Positions 8,404-17,541 of a stretch of 64,000 bases of DNA are shown one piece after another; position 1 is the stretch's first letter, and every line of letters starts with the position of its first letter. The translations under genes and the position numbers were made by a program. Location of the stretch: contig NAKE01000001.1 in assembly GCA_008680965.1 (NCBI GenBank), forward strand, positions 1,364,001 to 1,428,000. The letters run 5' to 3'. A model generated the notes under the pieces. The model was given only the letters and a program-made list of their open reading frames with translations. It was not told the DNA's origin and made no database searches. Source of the DNA: Collinsella aerofaciens. GTDB taxonomy: Bacteria > Actinomycetota > Coriobacteriia > Coriobacteriales > Coriobacteriaceae.

Positions 8404-9954
8404 ATGCCTATCATTGCAGCGCTCGTTGGCCTCGTTTTGGGTGCCATCGCCGCCATTGCCTACATGCGCACCGCCAAGCAGGGTAGTCTTCACGAGGCCG
8501 ACGAAAAGATCCAGTCGGCACACGCGCAGGCAGAGTCCCTGATCGGTGATGCAAAGCGTCAGGCCGAGACCCTCAAAAAAGAGGCTCTTCTCGAGGCCAA
8601 GGAAGAGATCATCAAGAACAAGCAGGCCGCCGAGGCCGAGGACAAGCAGCGTAAGAGCGAGATTCGCACGCTCGAAAATCGTGTGATGCAGCGCGAGGAA
8701 TCGCTCGATCGTCGCAACGATGCGCTCGATAAGCGCGAGCATCAGCTGTCCAGCCAGGCCGGTCAGGTCGAGAAGCGCTCTCGCGAGCTTGAGGAGCTCT
8801 GCGCCAGGCAGACCTCAGAGCTCGAGCGTATTGCCGACCTTACGCGTGAGGATGCTCACAAGGAGTTGCTCGACAAGGTCCGTGGTGAGGTTACCCACGA
8901 GGCGGCCACCATCATCCGCGAGTCCGAGCAGCAGGTCCGCGCCGAGTGCCATAAGACCGCCCAGGAGATTCTCTCCCTGGCGATTCAGCGTTGCGCCGCC
9001 GACCATACCGCCGAGGTCACCGTCACTTCCGTTCATATTCCCTCCGATGACCTCAAGGGTCGCATTATCGGTCGCGAGGGTCGCAACATCCGCACCTTTG
9101 AGCAGGTGTCCGGCGTCAACCTCGTGATTGACGACACTCCCGAGACCGTCGTACTCTCGAGCTTCGATCCGGTCCGTCGTGAGACTGCCCGCGTGGCGCT
9201 TGAGAACCTCATTGCAGACGGCCGCATTCACCCCGCCCGCATCGAGGAGATGTATCACAAGGCCGCCGACTTGGTTCAGCAGCGTGTGCGCGAGGCCGGC
9301 GAGCAGGCCGCCTTCGATACCGGTATCCACGACCTGCATCCCGAGATCGTCAAGACCCTGGGTGCTCTTCGCTACCGCACTTCGTTTGGCCAGAACGTTC
9401 TGCAGCACTCGCTTGAGGTCTCCGACCTGTGCGGCGTTATGGCCTCCGAGCTTGGTCTGGATGTTGTGACCGCCAAGCGCGCCGGTCTTCTGCACGACCT
9501 GGGCAAGGCCATCGACCACGACGTTGAGGGACCGCATGCTGTCATTGGCGCCGAGCTTGCCCGCCGTTATGGCGAGAAGCCCGTTATCGTCCACGCGATC
9601 GAAGCCCATCATGCCGATGTCGACCCCAACACGGTGCTCGACGTTCTGGTCCAGGCTGCCGATGCCGTTTCTGCTTCTCGTCCCGGTGCCCGCCGCGAGT
9701 CGGCCGAGAACTACATCAAGCGTCTTGAGAAGCTCGAGGAGATTGCCAACTCTCACGACGGCGTCGAGCGTACCTATGCCATGCAGGCCGGTCGCGAGGT
9801 TCATGTCATGGTTCAGCCTGACAAGATCTCCGATGCCCAGTCCACGGTGCTTGCGCACGATATCGCCCATCAGATCGAGGAAGAGATGGAGTATCCCGGT
9901 CAGGTTCGCGTTGTCGTGATTCGCGAGAGCCGTGCCGTCGATATCGCTAAATAA
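8404..9954 (+). CDS. rny: Ribonuclease Y
   Basis: 516-residue membrane-anchored endoribonuclease that starts mRNA decay. Order of parts: one N-terminal membrane helix (IIAALVGLVLGAIAAIAYM), a long charged coiled coil (about 25-190), a KH domain with GRIIGREGRNIRTFE (about 218-232), and an HD domain with the metal-binding HDLGKA (about 364-369). ATG 8404 is used because AAAGGAG lies five bases upstream; a GTG at 8398 overlaps that site. The downstream GHKL gene starts one base after the stop. Confidence 0.96.
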   Translation: MPIIAALVGLVLGAIAAIAYMRTAKQGSLHEADEKIQSAHAQAESLIGDAKRQAETLKKEALLEAKEEIIKNKQAAEAEDKQRKSEIRTLENRVMQREESLDRRNDALDKREHQLSSQAGQVEKRSRELEELCARQTSELERIADLTREDAHKELLDKVRGEVTHEAATIIRESEQQVRAECHKTAQEILSLAIQRCAADHTAEVTVTSVHIPSDDLKGRIIGREGRNIRTFEQVSGVNLVIDDTPETVVLSSFDPVRRETARVALENLIADGRIHPARIEEMYHKAADLVQQRVREAGEQAAFDTGIHDLHPEIVKTLGALRYRTSFGQNVLQHSLEVSDLCGVMASELGLDVVTAKRAGLLHDLGKAIDHDVEGPHAVIGAELARRYGEKPVIVHAIEAHHADVDPNTVLDVLVQAADAVSASRPGARRESAENYIKRLEKLEEIANSHDGVERTYAMQAGREVHVMVQPDKISDAQSTVLAHDIAHQIEEEMEYPGQVRVVVIRESRAVDIAK

Positions 9955-9955
9955 C

Positions 9956-11041
9956 ATGAACGACGCGAACGAGCTCATCTCATTTATCGCGTCGATGTCG
10001 GGGGAGGGCAACCTTCGCGTCGAGGAAAACCTTGGCGAGGGGTATGTCCGCCTCCGCGTTTCGGAGGCCGAGCGCCGTCAGGCCAAGCATGACATTCAGC
10101 ATGTAGAGGACATTGTCATCGAGATGCTGCGTAATGCTCGCGATGCCGGAGCCGATAAGGTCTATCTTGCCACGACCAAGGAGGAGGGTGTTCGCACCCT
10201 CCTCTTCCTGGATAACGGTTCTGGTGTGCCGCAGGATATGCAGGAGCGTATCTTCGATGCTCGTGTCACTTCCAAGCTCGAGAGCATGAAAATGGACCGT
10301 TGGGGTGTTCACGGTCGTGGTATGGCGCTGTTCTCTATCAAGCAGAACACGGATGAGGCGCGCGTTGTTTCATCGGGCGTCGATTTGGGCTCTTCGTTTA
10401 AGGTGCGCGTTGCCACCGAACGCTTGGGTGAGCGCGCCGACCAGTCGAGCTGGCCTCAGGCGGTTAAAGACGAAGACGGTCGCTATGTATGTGCTCGCGG
10501 CCCCCACAACATCATTCGCGCGGCCTGTGAGTTTGCCCTTGAGGAGCTGCGTTGCTGCGATGTGTATCTGGGCTCTCCGTCCGAGATCGCTGCGACCCTG
10601 TACGCTCAGGCTTCGAGTCGTCTCGATACGTCGCGCCTGCTCTTTATCGATGACGAGTGCGAGCTTCCAGTTATCGATCGCTTGGGCCTTGCCTCGGATG
10701 CCGAGGACTTTATCCGGATCTGCTCCGGTCTGGGCCTTGAGATGTCCGAGCGCACTGCCCACCGAATTCTGTCGGGTCAGATTAAGCCCGTTCGCGGCGT
10801 GACTGCGCGTCTGCTGCGCGAGCGCGACTCCACCTCTCATGCGCCGGCTCCCATCGATCTTGCCAAGGACCGTCGAGGCCTTCGTATCGCCAAGGATGAT
10901 ATGGCGCAGTTTTCGCGTGCGGTCGAGCGTGACTTTAACGACCTTGCCGCCCGGTATTACCTCAATCTATGCGGCGACCCTAAGATTCGCGTTTCGCGTG
11001 ATCGCATCACGGTGACGTTCGATCTTGCCAAAGAGGAATAA
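9956..11041 (+). CDS. GHKL-type ATPase, function unknown
   Basis: 361 residues. The N-terminal half is a histidine-kinase/Hsp90-like ATP-binding fold: N box EDIVIEMLRNARDAGADKVY (about 47-66), G1 FLDNGSGVP (about 83-91), G2 WGVHGRGMALFSI (about 115-127). There is no H box, receiver or membrane segment, so it is not a sensor kinase. MutL and Hsp90 C-terminal domains are not evident either. It starts one base after rny and is followed by spoVS. I recognise the fold but not a function; an ATP-gated conformational role is inference. Confidence 0.82.
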   Translation: MNDANELISFIASMSGEGNLRVEENLGEGYVRLRVSEAERRQAKHDIQHVEDIVIEMLRNARDAGADKVYLATTKEEGVRTLLFLDNGSGVPQDMQERIFDARVTSKLESMKMDRWGVHGRGMALFSIKQNTDEARVVSSGVDLGSSFKVRVATERLGERADQSSWPQAVKDEDGRYVCARGPHNIIRAACEFALEELRCCDVYLGSPSEIAATLYAQASSRLDTSRLLFIDDECELPVIDRLGLASDAEDFIRICSGLGLEMSERTAHRILSGQIKPVRGVTARLLRERDSTSHAPAPIDLAKDRRGLRIAKDDMAQFSRAVERDFNDLAARYYLNLCGDPKIRVSRDRITVTFDLAKEE

Positions 11042-11115
11042 AATCTTTACCGAGTCCGCTCGGTACGATACAGTTATTGCAGTTAAAACGTACTTTTAAA
11101 CGCAGGAGTTTCTTC

Positions 11116-11433
11116 ATGGATTGCCTGAAGGTATCAAGCAAATCATCGCCCGCGTCCGTAGCCGGCGCCATTGCCGGCATGGTCAAAGATGGCGTCCCCG
11201 TCAACATTCAATGCGTCGGCGCCGGTGCCGTCAACCAGGCCATCAAGGCCGTCGCCATTGCGCGCGGCTTTCTGATTCCGACCGGCTTTGATGTCTCCTG
11301 CGCGCCGGTGTTCTCCGACATCCTCATTAACGGGGAGTCGCGCACGGCAATCCGTCTCTCTATCTACGTTCACCAGATTAATCGGGCTGCCATGGATAAC
11401 GTCGTCATGGACGACGTTAAGCCTGTTGCGTAA
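11116..11433 (+). CDS. spoVS: Stage V sporulation protein S family protein
   Basis: 105 residues, slightly longer than the roughly 86-residue Bacillus protein. It has the Alba-like SpoVS core (LKVSSKSSPASVAGAIAGM, GAGAVNQAIKAVAIARGFL). Start ATG 11116 with CAGGAG nine bases upstream. In sporulators it affects septation and spore coat. In non-sporulating lineages it is a conserved nucleic-acid-binding-like protein of unknown role. Position directly after rny and the GHKL ATPase suggests a shared pathway, but this is inference. Confidence 0.9.
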   Translation: MDCLKVSSKSSPASVAGAIAGMVKDGVPVNIQCVGAGAVNQAIKAVAIARGFLIPTGFDVSCAPVFSDILINGESRTAIRLSIYVHQINRAAMDNVVMDDVKPVA

Positions 11434-11498
11434 ACAAGCCATTTGCACGCTTGTAGCACCTATGCGCCCCGTCGACACCATCGTTAGGATGTAAGCTC

Positions 11499-12869
11499 AT
11501 GGACCAGCGTTCCGTACGCGATATTCTTGCCGGTAAAACCTACTTTATACGCACATTCGGCTGCCAGATGAACCAGCACGACTCTGAGCGCGTGAGCGGT
11601 TTGCTCGATTCGTATGGCTGTCTTATGGCGCTCGATCCGGAGCATGCCGATATTGTCGTGTTCATGACGTGCTGTGTGCGCGAGGCTGCCGATACGCGCC
11701 TGTATGGTCAGTGCAATTCCTGCAAGAGCCTTCCTCCTTCGCCTTCGGGTAAGCGTGTTGTCGCCGTGGGCGGCTGCATCGCCCAGCGCGATGGTGAGGG
11801 CTTGCTCACCAACGTCGATAACGTCAACGTCATTTTCGGCACCCATTCTATTGCGCACGTGGCTGAGCTTATCGCCGAGGCGTTTTTGGATGGTAAGCGC
11901 CATATCCGTACGAATGAGCATGAGGATACCGACGCCATGAGTATGCCGTGGCATCGCGAGACGCAGTATCACGCCTGGGTGCCCATCATGACGGGCTGCA
12001 ACAATTTCTGTACGTACTGCATCGTGCCGTACGTCCGTGGTCGTGAGAAGAGCCGTCCCTTCGAGGAGATTGTCGACGAGGTGACCGGGCTCGTGCGTCA
12101 GGGCGTGCGCGAGATTACGCTTCTGGGCCAAAACGTTAACTCCTACGGTCGCGATCTCTTTGGCAAGCCGCGCTTTGCCGATCTGCTGCGCGCGGTGGGC
12201 GATACGGGCGTCGAGCGCATCTTCTTTACCTCTTCGCATCCTAAGGATCTGCTGCCCGAGACCATTGATGCTATGGCCGAGACACCTGCCGTCATGCCGC
12301 AGCTTCACTTGGCCGTTCAGTCGGGCTCCACGCGCATTCTTAAAGAGATGAATCGTCGGTACACGCGCGAGGATTATCTGGGCCTGGTCGATCGTATTCG
12401 TAACCGTATGCCCGATATTGCGCTTTCGACCGACATCATTGTGGGCTTCCCGGGCGAGACTGAGGAAGACTTTGAACAGACGCTCTCGCTTGCCGAGACG
12501 GTGCGCTATGCCCAGGCCTACACGTTTATTTACTCCAAGCGCGCCGGTACCCCGGCAGCTGAGATTTATGATCCCACCCCGCATGAGGTTATCCTTGAGC
12601 GCTTTAACCGTCTGGTCAAGGTTATCGAGACGACGGCGCACGAGTATAACCAGGGCGAGCTTCACACCGTGGTGCCTGCACTTATTGAGGGCACGAGCAA
12701 GAAGAACGACGCTGTCCTTCTGGGCAAGAGCCCCAAGAACCAGACGGTGCATGCGCCGATTCCTGCTGGCTATAGCATCGATCAACTCATCGGCAAAATC
12801 GTCGATGTTGATATTGATGTCGCCAAGACGTGGTATCTGTCTGGCTCCGTCGTGGGCGAGCCCCGCTAA
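11499..12869 (+). CDS. miaB: tRNA-2-methylthio-N6-dimethylallyladenosine synthase MiaB
   Basis: 456-residue radical-SAM methylthiotransferase acting on i6A37 of tRNAs reading UNN codons. The UPF0004 domain begins RTFGCQMNQHDSE. The radical-SAM cysteines are in TGCNNFCTYCIVPYVRG (about residues 165-181), and a TRAM-type C-terminus follows. The stop TAA overlaps the miaA ATG by one base, so the two enzymes of the same modification are coupled: MiaA makes i6A and MiaB methylthiolates it. Confidence 0.95.
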   Translation: MDQRSVRDILAGKTYFIRTFGCQMNQHDSERVSGLLDSYGCLMALDPEHADIVVFMTCCVREAADTRLYGQCNSCKSLPPSPSGKRVVAVGGCIAQRDGEGLLTNVDNVNVIFGTHSIAHVAELIAEAFLDGKRHIRTNEHEDTDAMSMPWHRETQYHAWVPIMTGCNNFCTYCIVPYVRGREKSRPFEEIVDEVTGLVRQGVREITLLGQNVNSYGRDLFGKPRFADLLRAVGDTGVERIFFTSSHPKDLLPETIDAMAETPAVMPQLHLAVQSGSTRILKEMNRRYTREDYLGLVDRIRNRMPDIALSTDIIVGFPGETEEDFEQTLSLAETVRYAQAYTFIYSKRAGTPAAEIYDPTPHEVILERFNRLVKVIETTAHEYNQGELHTVVPALIEGTSKKNDAVLLGKSPKNQTVHAPIPAGYSIDQLIGKIVDVDIDVAKTWYLSGSVVGEPR

Positions 12870-13807
12870 TGATCTCTCCTGGTGCAAGCCTTTCTGCCGT
12901 AGCGATCGTCGGTCCGACGGCGGTCGGCAAGAGCGATGTTGCCGACCGTCTGGCTGCTCGCCTGTCGTCTGAAGTGTTGTCTTGTGACGCGATGCAAATC
13001 TATCGTGGTATGGACATCGGTACGGCCAAGATGATGCCCGAGGAGTGCTCGGCACCGTTGCGCCTTGTCGATATCGTGAATCCGGGCGTCGCGTATTCTG
13101 CCGCGCTCTACCAGTCGGACGCCCGAGCATATGTCGAGCGTTTGCTTGGTGAGCAACGTCTTCCGGTCTTTTGCGGCGGTACGGGCCTGTATCTCAAGGC
13201 CGCACTCGATGAAATGGATTTTCCTTCGGGAGAACTCGAGGACGAACGCCGCGCGGGCTATCAGGAGCTTGCCGAGCGCATTGGAGAGGAAGCATTGCAT
13301 GCCCTGCTTGCCGAGCGCGACCCCGAATCGGCTGCCGTGATTCATCCCCATAACGTGCGTCGTGTGATTCGTGCGCTCGAGATGCACGATGACGGTGTGT
13401 CGTATGCCGAGCAGAAGTCGAAATTCAGCGTTCCGCGTGAGCGTTATCATGCCTTGTGGTTTGGTCTGACGCGTAGCCGTAAAGTGCTCTATGAGCGCAT
13501 TAACCTGCGTGTCGACCTTATGTTTGAGCAGGGGCTGGTTGATGAGGTCCGTGGTCTTATGGACCAGGGCCTAAGTGATGCACTGACGTCGATGCAGGCA
13601 ATCGGTTACAAAGAGATTATTGATGCCTTGCGAGGCGCTATTACCATGGATGAGGCCCGTGAGCTTATCAAGATGCGCTCACGTCGCTATGCCAAGCGCC
13701 AGCTATCCTGGTTTAAGCGTGATGATCGCATCGTGTGGTTCGATATGGATGAGTTTACGATCGATGAGGTCGTTGCTGATATTTACCGTCGCATCGAGGC
13801 TGCCTAA
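12869..13807 (+). CDS. miaA: tRNA dimethylallyltransferase MiaA
   Basis: 312 residues. Transfers dimethylallyl from DMAPP to A37 of tRNA, giving i6A. P-loop GPTAVGKSD near the N-terminus, then the substrate motif DAMQIYRGMDIGTAK and the CGGTGLYLKA segment. Start 12869 overlaps the miaB stop (TAATG), and the miaA stop overlaps the hflX ATG in the same way. This makes a tightly coupled miaB-miaA-hflX unit, an arrangement also known in other bacteria for miaA-hflX. Confidence 0.95.
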   Translation: MISPGASLSAVAIVGPTAVGKSDVADRLAARLSSEVLSCDAMQIYRGMDIGTAKMMPEECSAPLRLVDIVNPGVAYSAALYQSDARAYVERLLGEQRLPVFCGGTGLYLKAALDEMDFPSGELEDERRAGYQELAERIGEEALHALLAERDPESAAVIHPHNVRRVIRALEMHDDGVSYAEQKSKFSVPRERYHALWFGLTRSRKVLYERINLRVDLMFEQGLVDEVRGLMDQGLSDALTSMQAIGYKEIIDALRGAITMDEARELIKMRSRRYAKRQLSWFKRDDRIVWFDMDEFTIDEVVADIYRRIEAA

Positions 13808-15096
13808 TGGCTCGTTTTCCTTTGGTCCCTACGGCGCCTGAACCTGAGCGCGCCATCTTGGTTGGTGTTGAGTGGCGCGATAACGTCTGGCCGCTCGACC
13901 GTTCGCTCGACGAGCTCGAGCGCTTGGCTCACACTGCTGGAGCCCAATGCGTGGCACGCTTGTCGCAGCGCCTGGTTAAACCCTATCCCAAATCGTTTAT
14001 CGGTTCTGGCAAGGTCGAGGAGCTGTGCGGCTTGGTGCATCGCATGGATGCGGATGTTGTTATCTTCGACGACGACCTGACGCCCTCGCAGCAGTCCTAT
14101 CTTGAGAAAGCCGTGGGCGAACCGGTCAAGATTATTGACCGTACGGCATTGATTTTGGATATCTTTGGCCTGCATGCCCAGACTCGTGAGGGCCGCTTGC
14201 AGGTGCAGCTGGCACAGTTGCAGTATCTGCTGCCTCGTCTGCGAGGTATGTGGAGCCATCTTGCTAAGGAACAGACGCGTGGCGGTATTGGCTCGCGCTT
14301 TGGCCAGGGCGAAAGCCAGCTCGAGGTCGACCGTCGCCTAATTCGTAATAAGATCGCAGCTCTTCGACGCGAACTGAAACAGGTTGAACAACGTCGTGAT
14401 GTGCAATCGAAAAGCCGTATTGAATCGCCGGCGTTTCGCGTGGCGTTGGCTGGCTACACCAATGCCGGCAAGTCGACGTTGCTTAATCGATTGACGGGAT
14501 CCACTGTACTTTCGCAGGATAAGCTGTTTGCCACGCTCGATCCTACGACGCGCTCGTACCGTTTGCCCGGTGGCCGTGGCATGACGATCACCGATACCGT
14601 CGGCTTTATTCAAAAGCTGCCCCATGGCCTGGTCGACGCGTTTAAATCTACGCTTTCCGAGGTGCTCGGCGCCGATTTGATTCTTAAAGTTGTAGACGCT
14701 TCCGATGAGGATTATGAGCGTCAGCTCGAGGCGGTTGATCGTGTCCTTGACGAGATTGGTGCCGGTGAGCGCCTGACGCTTACTGTGTTCAATAAAATTG
14801 ATCTGCTCGATAGCGTCGACCGCTTGAGCTTCCGCCGGCGCTATCCCGAGGCGGTGCTGTTCTCGGCTCAGACGGGTGAGGGTCTTGATGACTTAGTCGA
14901 CCGCTTCGCTCGTGAAGCGGCCGCTACGGATGTGTTGCTCTCGGCCGATATTCCGTATCGAGAGGGCGCTTTAATCACGCTCGTGCACGAACAGGGAACC
15001 CTTCTGCACGAGGAATATCTTGAGGGCGGCGTTCGTATTGTGGCAAAGCTGCCGATCCGTATCGCACCACGTCTTGAGCGTTACCGAACGGAATAA
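13807..15096 (+). CDS. hflX: GTPase HflX
   Basis: 429-residue ribosome-binding GTPase that splits stalled or heat-damaged 70S ribosomes. An N-terminal HflX domain with glycine-rich segment (GIGSRFGQGE) is followed by a TrmE-type G domain: G1 GYTNAGKSTLLNRL (about 217-230), G3 DTVGFIQKLP, G4 NKID. A C-terminal domain of about 65 residues follows. Its last 16 bases overlap, tail to tail, the end of the leftward acyltransferase-like gene. Confidence 0.95.
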   Translation: MARFPLVPTAPEPERAILVGVEWRDNVWPLDRSLDELERLAHTAGAQCVARLSQRLVKPYPKSFIGSGKVEELCGLVHRMDADVVIFDDDLTPSQQSYLEKAVGEPVKIIDRTALILDIFGLHAQTREGRLQVQLAQLQYLLPRLRGMWSHLAKEQTRGGIGSRFGQGESQLEVDRRLIRNKIAALRRELKQVEQRRDVQSKSRIESPAFRVALAGYTNAGKSTLLNRLTGSTVLSQDKLFATLDPTTRSYRLPGGRGMTITDTVGFIQKLPHGLVDAFKSTLSEVLGADLILKVVDASDEDYERQLEAVDRVLDEIGAGERLTLTVFNKIDLLDSVDRLSFRRRYPEAVLFSAQTGEGLDDLVDRFAREAAATDVLLSADIPYREGALITLVHEQGTLLHEEYLEGGVRIVAKLPIRIAPRLERYRTE

Positions 15097-15785
15097 ATCA
15101 GCTCCAGCACACCCAAGATAATCGGTTGATGGAGCAGATAGAACGGTAGTGCATGGCATCCGAGGCTCGCGAGCGCCGGGATGGGATTCGCATAGGCCCA
15201 TGCTGGCGCTTTGCGGTTTGCTTTTTGTGCCGTTCGAGCGGCAAAGAAGCCTGCGAGGTACATAAAGAAGAAGGGTATGAGCGGATAGTAATCACCGGAG
15301 ACAAAGTCTGGATCTGGGAAACCCAGCCAAGCTAGATAGGGGATAGGGTAGACCGCTTTAGGAATGCTCCAGGTACAGGCAAAGAGTATGAGGCAAATCG
15401 TTATACCCCATATTGCAGGCACCCTATCGAGAACCGGGCGCGCGAGTGCAACAATGGCAGTGCATGCCGCCATGCAGAAAATGATGCCGAAGTTCACCGA
15501 GTCATCGACTGAGACAAGCGTCGTTGCGACCCATACAACTAAAGCGGCAGCGGCATATTTGGCGGCACGCTTGATGTTGTTGCGCGAGAGGGTGCACATC
15601 CAGCCGGCAATAAGCAAAAATACCCAACTGATGCTAGCGCGCCAGATGTCTTGGAAGATGGTCTGGGTAAACCAGGGCATGTCCCAACCATATAGGTAGG
15701 CAAGGTCGTAGCAGGCATGAAATCCCGCCATCGACAGCATGGTAAACCCGCGAATGGTATCAAAGACCGTGATGCGTTTTTGCAT
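15081..15785 (-). CDS. DUF1624 / heparan-alpha-glucosaminide N-acetyltransferase-like membrane protein
   Basis: 234 residues with about seven hydrophobic segments and the family start RITVFDTIRGFTMLSMAGFHACYD. Members of this HGSNAT_cat/DUF1624 group are predicted membrane acyltransferases. The substrate here is unknown. Its ATG overlaps the lexA stop by one base, so it is probably translated from the lexA transcript and thus indirectly under LexA control. Such coupling of a membrane acyltransferase to lexA is unexpected; it may be only positional. Confidence 0.78.
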   Translation of the reverse strand: MQKRITVFDTIRGFTMLSMAGFHACYDLAYLYGWDMPWFTQTIFQDIWRASISWVFLLIAGWMCTLSRNNIKRAAKYAAAALVVWVATTLVSVDDSVNFGIIFCMAACTAIVALARPVLDRVPAIWGITICLILFACTWSIPKAVYPIPYLAWLGFPDPDFVSGDYYPLIPFFFMYLAGFFAARTAQKANRKAPAWAYANPIPALASLGCHALPFYLLHQPIILGVLELIYSVR

Positions 15786-16429
15786 TACGAAAACCGGCGC
15801 ATCAAACCGACGACCTTGCCCAGAATCGTGGGATTTGTCGCGTAGATAGGCTCCATGGTGTCGTTTTCGGGCTGCAGGCGAACACGCCCCTGCTCCTTAT
15901 AGAACGTTTTGACCGTTGCGGAACCATCGATCATGGCCACGACAATCTCGCCATTCATGGCACTCTTCTGTTCGCGAACGATGATGTAGTCGCCGTTATA
16001 GATACCGACGTTAATCATCGAATTGCCGTGGACCTCGAGGATAAAGGACCCCTGGTCCGTTGCGATCTCGGTTGGGATGGTAAAGGTGTCCTCGATATTC
16101 TGCTCGGCAAGAATAGGAATTCCTGCGGCGACACGGCCTACGAGAGGCAGCGATACGGTTCCGCGGGGCGCCGTGGGCTCATCGGACTTTGAGATGGATA
16201 CGGAAGATCCGTCCTCGTCAAAGAGCTCGAGAGCGCGAGGCTTGGTGGCGTCACGCTTGAGCAAGCCGCGTGCTTCGAGTGCGGAGAGATGCGCATGTAC
16301 GGTGCTAGGGGAGGAAAGGCCCACAGCCGAAGCCATCTCGCGTACACTGGGCGGATAGCCCTTCTCCTGCTGATATTCCTTGATGAAGTCGTAAATTTGC
16401 TGCTGACGCTTGGTAATTTTGCGAGCCAT
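15785..16429 (-). CDS. lexA: SOS repressor LexA
   Basis: 214 residues. N-terminal winged helix (KRQQQIYDFIKEYQQEKGYP, then SPSTVHAHLSALEARGLLKR), followed by the S24 self-cleavage domain. The Ala-Gly cleavage site is VAAGIP, the catalytic Ser is in HGNSMINVGI and the Lys in DGSATVKTFY. ATG 16429 has AGAGGA seven bases upstream and is preferred; upstream ATGs at 16450 and 16459 lack such a site. Three LexA-type boxes lie in the divergent promoter region, so it should repress itself. Confidence 0.95.
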   Translation of the reverse strand: MARKITKRQQQIYDFIKEYQQEKGYPPSVREMASAVGLSSPSTVHAHLSALEARGLLKRDATKPRALELFDEDGSSVSISKSDEPTAPRGTVSLPLVGRVAAGIPILAEQNIEDTFTIPTEIATDQGSFILEVHGNSMINVGIYNGDYIIVREQKSAMNGEIVVAMIDGSATVKTFYKEQGRVRLQPENDTMEPIYATNPTILGKVVGLMRRFS

Positions 16430-16452
16430 CAGGGATTCCTCTCTACCCATAC

Positions 16453-16522
16453 CAAACAAATGTTCTATTTTTGCTTGACAGGAACAACTGTTCGAAGATA
16501 ATAATAACCGAACACTCGTTCC
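16453..16522. promoter_or_regulatory. Divergent lexA / LysM-protein control region with three LexA boxes
   Basis: Three 14-mers resembling CGAACRNRYGTTYG: CAAACAAATGTTCT (16453-16466), GGAACAACTGTTCG (16481-16494) and CGAACACTCGTTCC (16509-16522), each 28 bases apart. A strong rightward promoter is visible: TTGACA (16475-16480) and GATAAT (16497-16502), with the middle box exactly in the spacer. The 28-base periodicity, near 2.7 helical turns, could allow cooperative binding. Confidence 0.8.
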
Positions 16523-16592
16523 CGCGCTAGACTTTTTTGTCCCCGCGGCTTGATAAAACAGTTCTCGTCAAAACAAACGAGAGGAGAACAGA

Positions 16593-17042
16593 ATGAACGC
16601 AGCGGATATGGTCCAGGGAAACCTCGCTCTTAAGCTCGAGGCGCCCGCCACGCCTGCCTTTACGGTCGTGAAGGGCGGACGCTCTCATTTTCAGGCCGTG
16701 GCCACTAAACCCGTTCGCACCCAGCGTGCGGCCGCTGCTTCGGCTCCTGTTGCCCTGAAGGCCTCGACGATTGTTGCTGTTGCTGTAGCGTTCACCCTGT
16801 TCTTTGTGCTCGCCACGTCAGTCTTTTCCGCTCGTCACGCAGCATATGCCGATTCCGTAGCCAACGTCACCTACGAAACGGTTCGTGTGCAGTCCGGCGA
16901 TTCTCTGTGGTCGCTTGCCCAGGAGCATCCCATCGATGGCCTTTCCACACAGGAGACTTCCGACATGATTCGTAGCGTCAATCACCTCGATCGCGGCTCT
17001 CTTGATGCTGGTGCAGTTCTGAAAGTTCCGGCCCGTTCGTAA
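16593..17042 (+). CDS. LysM-domain membrane protein, candidate SOS division inhibitor (YneA-like)
   Basis: 149 residues: a cytoplasmic N-terminus of about 55 residues, one membrane helix (about 59-82, TIVAVAVAFTLFFVLATSVF), and an extracytoplasmic LysM domain (about 98-148, YETVRVQSGDSLWSLAQE). Good site GAGGAGA before the ATG. Divergent from lexA behind LexA boxes, exactly as yneA is placed in Bacillus, where a small membrane LysM protein blocks division during SOS. The longer N-terminus differs from Bacillus YneA. Role inferred from context and architecture. Confidence 0.75.
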   Translation: MNAADMVQGNLALKLEAPATPAFTVVKGGRSHFQAVATKPVRTQRAAAASAPVALKASTIVAVAVAFTLFFVLATSVFSARHAAYADSVANVTYETVRVQSGDSLWSLAQEHPIDGLSTQETSDMIRSVNHLDRGSLDAGAVLKVPARS

Positions 17043-17093
17043 GATTTCGGGTCGGTCGCATGGTACCCTTGTTATCGTTTAAGAGGAGGTTCC

Positions 17094-17537
17094 ATGCGCT
17101 GTCCCAAATGCGGTAAGGCACATACCCGCGTTGTCGATTCCCGTATGCAGGAGTCGAACAACACTATCAAGCGTCGTCGCGAATGCTGTTCGTGCAATTA
17201 TCGTTTTACGACGTTCGAGCGCTGCGAAGATCCCATCGAGGTTATCAAATCCGACGGGTCTAAGCAGCGGTTCGATCGCAACAAGCTGCTGGTCGGCCTG
17301 ATGCGCGCCACGATTAAGCGCGATATCGACACGAAAAAGCTCAACGAGATCATCGATGATATCGAGGTGGAGTTGCGTTCGCGTACGCTGACGGCTGTTA
17401 CGTCCCACGAACTGGGCGATATGGTGCTCAAGCGCCTGGCCAAGATCGACAAGGTGGCCTACATTCGCTTTGCCTCGGTCTATCGCGATTTCAAAGACGT
17501 CGACGAGTTTTTGCAAGAGCTCGACAAGCTAAGGTGA
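17094..17537 (+). CDS. nrdR: Transcriptional repressor NrdR
   Basis: 147 residues. N-terminal zinc ribbon (CPKCGKAHTRVVDSR, then CCSCNYRF) and an ATP-cone domain (about 46-136) that senses ATP/dATP. NrdR represses ribonucleotide reductase genes. The start has AGGAGG seven bases upstream. dut follows after four bases, so dNTP-pool control and dUTP clean-up are co-expressed. Confidence 0.96.
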   Translation: MRCPKCGKAHTRVVDSRMQESNNTIKRRRECCSCNYRFTTFERCEDPIEVIKSDGSKQRFDRNKLLVGLMRATIKRDIDTKKLNEIIDDIEVELRSRTLTAVTSHELGDMVLKRLAKIDKVAYIRFASVYRDFKDVDEFLQELDKLR

Positions 17538-17541
17538 TTTC

